Below are positions 54,630 to 64,000 of a DNA stretch of 64,000 nt, in pieces. Position 1 is the first letter of the stretch. The number at the start of each line of letters is the position of its first letter. A model generated the notes under the pieces. It searched no databases. It saw only the letters and a list, made by a program, of their open reading frames with translations, and was not told where the DNA came from. The stretch comes from Gymnothorax reevesii. Its lineage: Eukaryota > Chordata > Actinopteri > Anguilliformes > Muraenidae. The stretch covers positions 68,744,712 to 68,808,711 of the forward strand of contig CM056581.1 in assembly GCA_029721435.1 (NCBI GenBank), given 5' to 3'. The position numbers and the translations under genes are program-made.

Positions 54630-56563
54630 GATTTCTCGGTCCCCCTCTTGCTGGAATACTTTTAGACAATTGCGAAACAAATGCACTACTGCTGTTACAA
54701 ATGCAAAATCCAGATATTATCGTAATTCACTTACTAGTTCTGGCAAAAATGCATCTAAATTCTGGAAATTAGTAAAGTCCTGTATAAATTCTTATAAGTC
54801 TGCCCCTCCTGTACAGATTAACAATGAAAATAATTTCATTACCAGCATGCCTGAGATAGGAACAGCTTTTAAAAAACATTTTATTGATGCTGGGCAACTC
54901 TTTGATAAAGAGCATAAAAACAGCCCATCGGTCAGTCAAGATATCTCCCCCTTTCTTTCTTTAGCTGCACCCTATCAAAAAGGGCAAACAAAATCAAGTT
55001 TTACTCTTTCTCCTTTTAATACATCTGAAGTTTTAATTGCACTTTCATCCATAAACTTGCACAACTCTCCTGGAGCTGATGGATTAGACCCATTTTTTCT
55101 TAGACTTTCTGCTCCACTTATCACTGATTATATGTTACATATATATAATCTGACTGTGACTAACGGCGTAATCCCTAAAAGTTGGAAGACTGCTCATGTA
55201 CTCCCTCTACATAAAGGAGGAGATCAGAGTGATCTAAATAATTACCGTCCTATCTCTAAGCTACCTTGCTTAGCGAAAGTTTTAGAGTTATTGGTTAATG
55301 TACAGTTAAAGGACTTTTTAGCTAGTCATTCAATTTTATGTAAACAGCAGTCAGGCTTTAGATCTGGACATAGCACCATATCCGCAACTTCATTAGTTAT
55401 TAATGATATCACATCTGCATTGGATAATCATCAATTATGTGCAGCTCTTTTTGTGGACCTGTCAAAAGCTTTTGACACAGTGGATCATTCTATTCTTGTA
55501 GAAAAACTCTCCAAAATTGGCTTTGAAACCACTGCCCTGAACTGGTTTAAAAACTACCTTTCAGATAGGTCTCAGTGTGTGCTTTTAGAAAATATTAAAT
55601 CTGAACTATTAAGTATCACCACAGGAGTTCCGCAAGGCTCTATATCCTGGGGCCAGTCTTGTTTACACTGTATATAAATGATATTTTATCTTCTTCTACT
55701 GATGTGAGATTCCACTTGTATGCTGATGACACAATTATGTACTGTTTTGATCAATCAATGCATTTAGCTGTAGAAAAGCTTCAATCTGCTTTTATTCATC
55801 TACAACAAGCACTGCTAAATCTCAAACTTGTACTGAATTCATCTAAAACAAAATGCATGCTATTTTCAAATGCAAGAAATTGTGACGATGATAACTTGAT
55901 TATCAAGACCTTAAGTGGTGCTAACATAGAAAAAGTGACTTCTTATAAGTACCTAGGTATTTGCCTTAATAACAAATTTACTTTTAAAACACACATTGAG
56001 AATCTGGTAAAAAATTTGAGAATGAAGATTGGGTTCCTGTACAGAAACAAATCTTGTTTTCCTTTGAGCTGTAGAAAAAAAGGATCTTTGAGGCAACAGT
56101 TCTATCTGTCCTGGACTATGGGGATATTTTTTATAGGCATGCACCAGCCTCTTATTTAAAGTCTTTAGATGCTGCCTACCATTCAGCTCTAAGGTTTATT
56201 TCAGGTGATGCTTATCGGACCCACCATTGTATTTTGTACCAGAAGGTTGGCTGGCCATCACTCTCGGATAGAAGAAATATCCATTTTTATTTATTTATCT
56301 ACAAGGCACTATGACAAAAACTACCATTGTATCTTTCATTGCTTCTGAAATGGACAATTGGTATACATAGGACACGTTCTCAAGATTGGTTGTCATTGCA
56401 GGTTCCAAGGGTAAAATCTAATTTAGGTAAAACTGCTTTCAGATTCTGTGCTCCTGATACCTGGAACCACCTACAAGTCCTGAAATTAAATACTTTAGTG
56501 CCTATAAATGAATTCAAAAGAATGATAAACAATTTGGTTAGCCTGACTTGTGAGTGTTTTTAA
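54622..56563 (+). pseudogene. LINE ORF2, reverse transcriptase and C-terminus
   Basis: RT motifs in order: SPGADGLDP, HKGGDQSDLNNYRPIS, QSGFRSGHST, FVDLSKAFDTVDH, GVPQGS, YADD and KYLGI. Frame breaks: a 2-nt insertion just after PQGSI (about 55640), a 1-nt change near 56070-56080, and a TGA at 56312. The rest of the C-terminus reads to 56563 (SLQVPRVKSN, FRFCAPDTWN). The catalytic YADD is intact. Primes DNA synthesis at the nicked target when active; this copy is not. Confidence 0.92.
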
Positions 56564-56851
56564 GTTAATTAATTGTAAATTGTCTTGAAAAGTTTTATCT
56601 ATTTTATTTATATTATTTTACTATTCTTTTTAATATTTTTACTATGTACGTTATATATGGTTTTTTTTTTTTTTTTGAATTTTTTTGAATTTTTATTCAT
56701 TATTTTTTACTCATTTCTTCATTCATTTTAAATTTTCTTTTGTTGTTTTCTTTTATTGTACATTCGGCACACTTGTAAAAGAGAGCACTTGCTCTCAATG
56801 TGTTTCCCGAGTTTAAATAAAGATTTTGATTGATTGATTGATTGAGTCACG

Positions 56852-57398
56852 ATTTCACTTAAGGAACTAAGATGGCCGTATACGTGTTTGGCGGAGACGT
56901 GGTGAACGTTATAACGCCGATTGTGTCGTTCAAATGGACCGTTGGGGTGGTGGCAGCGTTATGGTGTGGGGTGGAATAAGCTACCGTCACAGAACCACTC
57001 TCCATATCTGCAGAGGAAGGGTGAATGGCGTCTACTACCGGGACCAGGTGCTGCAGAACCATGTTGTGCCGTTCTTCAACCAACACCACGATGTCCACAC
57101 GTTCCAACAGGACAACGCTAGGGCACACACTGCAAGGGTGTCCATACAGTACCTTGCACAGCAGAACATCCCCGTACTTCAGTGGCCAGCTCTGTCACCC
57201 GACCTCTCCCCTATCGAGCACTTATGGGATGGAATTGGACGACGTCTTTCACGTCGACGCCAGATGGACAACATCCGAGAACTTGAGGTTGCCCTTGTTC
57301 AGGTGTGGAATGCTATCCCTCAGAACACCATCCAGAAACTGATCAACTGGCGGTCACACCCCTTATTGACTTTCCTGTTTGACCCCTACACCAGTTAA
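56852..57398 (+). pseudogene. Second Tc1-like transposase, C-terminal half
   Basis: Resumes where the 51171 frame stopped, with RIRVWRRRGERYN, then GGGSVMVWGGIS, FQQDNARAHTAR, SPDLSPIEHLWD and a normal end at 57396-57398. Second D and E are 34 residues apart (DD34E). With the first half it makes a whole Tc1-like transposase of about normal length. The open part 56934-57398 is undamaged. Confidence 0.9.
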
Positions 57399-58080
57399 AC
57401 CTCTCTCGCACATTAACATTATCGTGAATGAAATTGAATGATGTTTACATGTCTTCTTAAATCATTCATTATCTCTAATGCATCATACGCATATACTTCA
57501 CATATCAATCCGTGGAGCTATTCCAGATTTCGTGAGTGGTGCGTTTTCATTTGTACTCAGTATAGTATGATGGTTGACCATACTGTTCGGCAGTCGTCTT
57601 GGTCTTTCTCAGCTGGAGCTAAAGTGATCAGACGTCACTTCCTTAAAATTAGGTGCTTGTTGTGATGCGTTTCATTGGCTAAAGCCGGTCCGCACTTTCT
57701 GCCATGGCAGCCATCTCATTCGGCCCAAAATTGATGCTATAGGCAGTTTCAAAAAATAATTCTGTTCTCATAAAAAAAAAAACGCAGAAAATATTTGACT
57801 CCATTTGTGGACATTTTAAACACCAATCTATCACTCTGGGTACATTTCACGGTCGCCATCGTGCATTCTTTAAAGACTTCTGTCCAAAAACTAGAAAAGT
57901 TTACCGTGCCAAAGATTCATGCATTCTTTTGAATGCTAATACAAAACATTCTGAAGAAATCAATGTCAATCTCAATATAACTTATTACTGCTAAAAAATG
58001 TAAAACAAGAGATTGCAATCAAATAAAGATTTGGATTTTTAACATTCATTCAAATCATAGGCGTAAGAGCCATGATAAAT
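57399..58080. other. Spacer before the 30-bp array
   Basis: No gene or recognisable repeat; the left part should include the 3' end of the Tc1-like element. Confidence 0.5.
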
Positions 58081-58084
58081 TGTT

Positions 58085-61000
58085 CCAGCGTCATTCTCCA
58101 ACTCCAGTCTCAGTCCCAGCCTCTTTCTCGATCACAGTCTCTGTCCCAGCCTCTCTCTCCATCGGCAGTCTCTGTCCCAGCCTCTCTCGAATACCAATCT
58201 CTGTCCCAGCCCTTCTCTCCATCACCAGTCACTGTCCCAGCCTCTCTCTCCATCACCAGTCACTGTCCCAGCCTCTCTCTCCATCACCAGTCACTGTCCC
58301 AGCCTCTCTCCCCATCAACAGTCACTGTCCCAGCCTCTCTCTCCATCACAGTCTCTGTTCCAGCCTCTCTCTCCATCAGTCTCTGTCCCAGCTTCTACCT
58401 GCATCACAGTCTCTGTCCCGCCCTCTCTCTCTATCACATTCTCTGTCCAGGCCACTCTCTCCATCACAGTCTCTGTCCCAGCCCCTCCCACCATCACAGA
58501 CTCTGTCCCACCCTCTCTCTGTATCAGTCTCTGTCCAAGCTTCTCTGTCCATCAAAGTCTCTTTCCCAGCCTCTCTCTCCATCACCAGTCTTTGTCCCAG
58601 CCTCTCTCTCCATCAAAAGGCTCTGTCCCGTCCTCTCTCTCCATCACAGATTCTGTCCCAGCCTCTCTCTCCATCACAGTCTCTGTCCCAGGCCCTCTCT
58701 GTATCACCAGTCTCTGTCCCACCCTCTGTCTCCATCACAGTCTCTGAGAATCTCTCTCCATCACCAGTCTCTGTCCCAGCCTCTCCCTCCAACACCAGTC
58801 TCTGTCCAAGCATCTCTCTCCATCACAGTGTCTGTCCCAGCCTATCCCTCCATCACCAGTCTCCGACCCAGCCTCTCTCTCCATCACAGTCTCTGTCCCA
58901 GCCTCTCTCTCCATCACAGTTTCTGTCCCAGCCTCTCCCTGCATCACAGTCTCTGTCCTAGCCTCTCTCTCCATCACAAGTCTCTGTCCCAGCCTCTCTC
59001 TCCATCACCAGTCTCTGTCACAGGCTCTCTCTCCATCAGTCTCTGTCCCTGCCTCTCTCTCTCTATCGCAGTCTCTGTCCCAGCCTCTCTCTAGATCACA
59101 ATTTCTGTCCGAGCCTCACTCTCCATCACCAGTCTCTGTCCCAGCCTCTCTCTCCGTCACAGTATCTATCCCAGCCTCTCTCTCTATCACAGTCTCTGAC
59201 TCAGCCTCTCCCTCCATCACACTCTCTGTTCGAGCTTCTCTCTCCATCACTTTCTATGTCCCAGCCTCTCTCTCCATCAAAGTCGCTGTCCAAGCCGCTC
59301 CCTCCATCACAGTCTGTCCCAGCTTCTCTTTCCATCAGTCTCTGTCCCAGCCTCTCTCTCCATCACAGTCTCTGTCCAAGCCTCTCTCTCCATCACAGTC
59401 TCTGTCCCAGCCTCTCTCTCCATCAGCAGTCTCTGACCCAGCCTCTCTCTCCATCAGCAGTCTCTGTCTCAGCCTCTCTCTCCATCACAGTCTCTGTCCC
59501 AGCCTCTCTATCAATCACCAGTCTCTGTCACAGGTTTTCTCTCCAGTCTCTGTCCCTGCCTCTCTCTCCATCACAGTCTCTGTCCTAGCCTCTCTATCCA
59601 TCACAGTTTCTGGCCGAGCCTCTCCCTCCATCAGCAGTCTCTGTCCCAGCCTCTCTCTCCATCACAGTCTCTGTCCCAGCCTCTCTCTCCATCACCAGTC
59701 TCTGTCACAGGCTCTCTCTCCATCAGTCTCTGTCCCTGCCTCTCCCTCCATCACACTCTCAGTCCCAGCCTTTCCCTCCATCACCAGCCTCTCTCTCCAT
59801 CGGCAGTCTCTGTTCAAGCCGCTCCCTCCATCACCAGACAGTCTTTGCCTCTCTTTCCATCACAGTCTCTGACCTAGCCTCTCTCTCCATCAGCAGTCTC
59901 TGTCCCAGCCTCTCTTTTCATCACCAGTCTCTGACCCAGCCTCTCCCTCCATCACAGTCTCAGTCCCAGCCTCTCCCTCCATCACCAGCCTCTCTCTCTC
60001 CATCGGCAGTCTCTGTTCAAGCCTCTCTCTCCATACCAGTCTCTGTCATAGCCTCTCCCTCCATCACCAGTCTCTGTCCCAGCCTCTCTCTCCATCACAG
60101 TCTCTGTCCCAAGCTCTCCCTCCATCAGAATCTCTGTCCCAGCCTCTCTCTCCATCACCAGTCTCTGTGCCAGCCGCTCTCTCCATCACCAGTCTCTGTC
60201 CCAGCCTCTCTCTCCATCACAGTCTCTGGCCCAGCCTCTCTCTCCATCAGCAGTCTCTGTCCCAGCCTCTTGCTGCATCACAATCTCTGTCCCAGCCTCT
60301 CTCTAGATCACAGTTTCTGTCCCAGCGTCTCTCTCTATCGCAGTCTCTGATCCCCCAGCCTCTCCCTCCATCACACTCTCTGTCTGAGCTTCTCTCTCCA
60401 TCACAGTCTATGACCCAGCCTGTCACTCCATCAAAGTCTCTGTCCAAGCCGCTCCCTCCATCACCAGACAGTCTTTGCCCCCCTTCCATCCCAGTCTCTG
60501 TCCCACCCTCTCTCTCTATCACACGTCTCTGTCCCAGTCTCTCTATCCATCACCAGTCTCTGTCACAGGCTCTCTCTCCATCAGTCTCTGCCCCAGCCTC
60601 TCTTCCATCACAGTCTCTGTCCTCGCCTCTCTTTCATCACATGTTCTCTCCCAGCCTCTATCTCTATCACCAGTCTCTGACCTAGCCTCTCTCTCCATCA
60701 GCAGTCTCTGTCCCAGCCTCTCTTTTCTTCACCAGTCTCTGACCCAGCCTCTCCCTCCATCACAGTCTCAGTCCCAGCCTCTCCCTCCATCACCAGCCTC
60801 TGACCCAGGCTCTCTCTCCATCGGCAGTCTCTGTTCAAGCCTCTCTCTCCATACCAGTCTCTGTCATAGCCTCTCCCTCCATCACCAGTCTCTGTCCCAG
60901 CCTCTCTCTCCATCACAGTCTCTGTCCCAAGCTCTCCCTCCATCAGAATCTCTGTCCCAGCCTCTCTCTCCATCACCAGTCTCTGGGCCACCCGCTCTCT

Positions 61001-64000
61001 CCATCACACACTCTGTGCCAGCCTCTCTCTCAATCACAGTCTCTCTCAGTGCCTCTCTCTCCCTCACCAGTCTCTCTCCCAGCCTCTCTCTCCATCACAG
61101 TCTCTGTCCCAGCCTCTCTGTCCATCACCAGTCTCTGTCACAGGCTCTCTCTCTCTCCATCAAAGTCTCTGTCCCAGCCTCTCTCTCCATCACCAGTCTC
61201 TGTCACAGGCTCTCTCTCCATCAGTCTCTGTCCCTGCCTCTGTCTCTCCATCAGCAGTCTCTGTCCCAGCCTCTCTCTCTGTCACAGTTTCTGTCCCAGC
61301 CTCTCTCTCTATCACAGTCTCGGACTCAGCCTCTCCCTCCATCACTCTCTCTGTCCGAGCTTCTCTCTCCATTACTGTCTATGTCCCAGCCTCTCTCTGC
61401 ATCAAAGTCTCTGTCCAAGCCGCTCCCTCCATCACAGTCTCTGTCCCAGCCTCTCTCTCCATCACCAGTCTCTGTGCCAGCCGCTCTCTCCATCACCAGT
61501 CTCTGTCCCAGCCTCTCTCTCCATCACAGTCTCTGACCCAGCCTCTCTCTCCATCAGCAGTCTCTGTCCCAGCCTCTTGCTGCATCACAATCTCTGTCCC
61601 AGCCTCTCTCTAGATCACAGTTTCTGTCCCAGCGTCTCTCTCTATCGCAGTCTCTGATCCCCCAGCCTCTCCCTCCATCACACTCTCTGTCTGAGCTTCT
61701 CTCTCCATCACAGTCTATGACCCAGCCTGTCACTCCATCAAAGTCTCTGTCCAAGCCGCTCCCTCCATCACCAGACAGTCTTTGCCCCCCTTCAATCACA
61801 GTCTCTGTCCCAGCCTCTCTCTCTATCACACGTCTCTGTCCCAGTCTCTCTATCCATCACCAGTCTCTGTCACAGGCTCTCTCTCCATCAGTCTCGGCCC
61901 CAGCCTCTCTTCCATCACAGTCTCTGTCCTCGCCTCTCTTTCATCACATTTTCTGTCCCAGCCTCTATCTCTATCACCAGTCTCTGACCTAGCCTCTCTC
62001 TCCATCAGCAGTCTCTGTCCCAGCCTCTCTTTTCATCACCAGTCTCTGACCCAGCCTCTCCCTCCATCACAGTCTCAGTCCCAGCCTCTCCCTCCATCAC
62101 CAGCCTCTGACCCAGGCTCTCTCTCCATCGGCAGTCTCTGTTCAAGCCTCTCTCTCCATACCAGTCTCTGTCATAGCCTCTCCCTCCATCACCAGTCTCT
62201 GTCCCAGCCTCTCTCTCCATCACAGTCTCTGTCCCAAGCTCTCCCTCCATCAGAATCTCTGTCCCAGCCTCTCTCTCCATCACCAGTCTCTGTGCCAGCC
62301 GCTCTCTCCATCACAGTCTCTGTGCCAGCCTCTCTCTCAATCACAGTCTCTGTCATAGCCTCTCTCTCCATACCCAGTCTCTGTCCCAGCCTCTCTCTCC
62401 ATCACAGTCTCTGTCCCAGCCTCTCTGTCCATCACCAGTCTCTGTCACAGGCTCTCTCTCTCTCCATCAAAGTCTCTGTCCCAGCCTCTCTCTCCATCAC
62501 CAGTCTCTGTCACAGGCTCTCTCTCCATCAGTCTCTGTCCCTGCCTCTGTCTCTCCATCAGCAGTCTCTGTCCCAGCCTCTCTCTCTGTCACAGTTTCTG
62601 TCCCAGCCTCTCTCTCTATCACAGTCTCGGACTCACCCTCTCCCTCCATCACTCTCTCTGTCCGAGCTTCTCTCTCCATTACTGTCTATGTCCCAGCCTC
62701 TCTCTCCATCAAAGTCTCTGTCCAAGCCGCTCCCTCCATCACAGTCTCTGTCCCAGCCTCTCTCTCCATCACAGTCTCTGTCCCAGCCTCTCTCTCCATC
62801 ACCAGACAGTCTTTGCCTCTCTCTCCATCAAAGTCTCTGTCCAAGCCGCTCCCTCCATCACAGTCTGTCCCAGCTTCTCTCTCCATCACCAGACAGTCTT
62901 TGCCGCTCCCTCCATCACAGTCTCTGTCCCAGCCTCTCTCTCCATCACCAGTCTCTGTGCCAGCCGCTCTCTCCATCACCAGTCTCTGTCCCAGCCTCTC
63001 TCTCCATCACAGTCTCTGACCCAGCCTCTCTCTCCATCAGCAGTCTCTGTCCCAGCCTCTTGCTGCATCACAATCTCTGTCCCAGCCTCTCTCTAGATCA
63101 CAGTTTCTGTCCCAGCGTCTCTCTCTATCGCAGTCTCTGATCCCCCAGCCTCTCCCTCCATCACACTCTCTGTCTGAGCTTCTCTCTCCATCACAGTCTA
63201 TGACCCAGCCTGTCACTCCATCAAAGTCTCTGTCCAAGCCGCTCCCTCCATCACCAGACAGTCTTTGCCCCCCTTCAATCACAGTCTCTGTCCCAGCCTC
63301 TCTCTCTATCACACGTCTCTGTCCCAGTCTCTCTATCCATCACCAGTCTCTGTCACAGGCTCTCTCTCCATCAGTCTCTGCCCCAGCCTCTCTTCCATCA
63401 CAGTCTCTGTCCTCGCCTCTCTTTCATCACATTTTCTGTCCCAGCCTCTATCTCTATCACCAGTCTCTGACCTAGCCTCTCTCTCCATCAGCAGTCTCTG
63501 TCCCAGCCTCTCTTTTCATCACCAGTCTCTGACCCAGCCTCTCCCTCCATCACAGTCTCAGTCCCAGCCTCTCCCTCCATCACCAGCCTCTGACCCAGGC
63601 TCTCTCTCCATCGGCAGTCTCTGTTCAAGCCTCTCTCTCCATACCAGTCTCTGTCATAGCCTCTCCCTCCATCACCAGCCTCTGTCCCAGCCTCTCTCTC
63701 CATCACAGTCTCTGTCCCAAGCTCTCCCTCCATCAGAATCTCTGTCCCAGCCTCTCTCTCCATCACCAGTCTCTGTGCCAGCCGCTCTCTCCATCACAGT
63801 CTCTGTGCCAGCCTCTCTCTCAATCACAGTCTCTGTCATAGCCTCTCTCTCCATCACCAGTCTCTGTCCCAGCCTCTCTCTCCATCACAGTCTCTGTCCC
63901 AGCCTCTCTGTCCATCACCAGTCTCTGTCACAGGCTCTCTCTCTCTCCATCAAAGTCTCTGTCCCAGCCTCTCTCTCCATCACCAGTCTCTGTCACAGGC
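58085..64000. repeat. 30/33-bp CT-rich minisatellite array, runs off the window
   Basis: Units CAGCCTCTCTCTCCATCA followed by CAGTCTCTGTCC (30 bp) or CCAGTCTCTGTCC variants (31-33 bp), tandem over at least 5.9 kb. The plus strand is about 77% pyrimidine in the consensus. The 30-bp consensus is stop-free in all three plus frames and two minus frames, which explains open frames up to 452 codons (Ser/Leu/Pro repeats). I see no evidence for a gene. Confidence 0.95.
60170..64000. repeat. Higher-order duplications in the 30-bp array
   Basis: A marker (GATCCCCCAGCCTCTCCC) occurs at 60349, 61656 and about 63139, offsets of 1307 and 1483 bp. Many rare variants around it repeat in the same order, so three large blocks were copied. 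The extra ~176 bp in the second interval lies near 62760-62930. Confidence 0.88.

Larger units (their letters stand above)
51625..56843 (+). mobile_element. L2/CR1-type LINE, nearly full length
   Basis: 5.2 kb with a 5' leader of 227 bp, ORF1 (esterase), ORF2 (endonuclease and RT), a T-rich 3' UTR and a terminal run of TGAT. Flanked by exact GAGTCACG (51617-51624 and 56844-56851), which also restores the DESR-FHL reading of the interrupted transposase. The TGAT tail and the ORF1 esterase support the L2/CR1 group. A 214-bp MITE sits in ORF2. Confidence 0.92.

Noticed and set aside
58072..59094. 340-codon frame at the left edge of the CT-rich array
   Set aside because: Same satellite effect; overlapping frames are equally open.
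61782..63140. 452-codon Ser/Leu/Pro repeat frame
   Set aside because: Product of the 30-bp CT-rich satellite, which is open in five of six frames; no domain or start context.

Overview
The window looks like a gene-poor, transposon- and satellite-rich block of a teleost fish genome. The evidence is the mix of families: Gmr1-type Ty3/Gypsy elements (family named from Atlantic cod), a Rex3/RTE-like LINE, an L2/CR1-type LINE with an esterase ORF1, fish Tc1 transposons, hAT elements and MITEs with 8-bp target duplications, a Penelope-like element with a GIY-YIG remnant, and THAP-domain fossils. I found no convincing single-copy host gene, no tRNA or rRNA and no CRISPR array. Nearly all coding sequence belongs to mobile elements, mostly broken.

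Layout. 1-10513 is a nest of insertions. The 3' end of one Gmr1-like element (A) runs off the left edge. Its 3' LTR is split by a 9.1-kb TIR element with a TAA duplication (PIF/Harbinger-like). That holds a hAT element with an 8-bp duplication, which in turn holds a nearly complete Gmr1-like element (B, 2466-8401) with a 4-bp duplication. 10755-13104 is a decayed hAT with a BED-finger fossil. 14036-16256 is a Rex3-like LINE that has lost its catalytic motif. A CA-rich stretch leads into a 48-bp minisatellite (17426-23958 and 29758-36672), split by a third Gmr1-like copy (C, 23959-29757).

36.7-51.2 kb is a patchwork: three THAP fossils, several palindromes, an element with ~170-bp inverted ends carrying a cysteine-rich ORF and a Tc1 insertion, a head-to-head Penelope-like composite with a 14-bp duplication, a small hAT, and an ~790-bp foldback. 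51.2-57.4 kb is a Tc1-like transposase gene cut by a nearly full-length L2/CR1-type LINE, itself cut by a hAT MITE. From 58.08 kb to the window end runs a 30/33-bp CT-rich minisatellite with 1.3-1.5 kb higher-order duplications.

The most notable biology is the Gmr1 pol order: protease-integrase-RT-RNase H, as in Ty1/copia, inside a Ty3/Gypsy lineage. A proline-tRNA-like primer site with a short internal insertion accompanies it. The insertion history can be read from exact target duplications. Both satellites have periods divisible by three, so they give long open frames on both strands that should not be read as genes.
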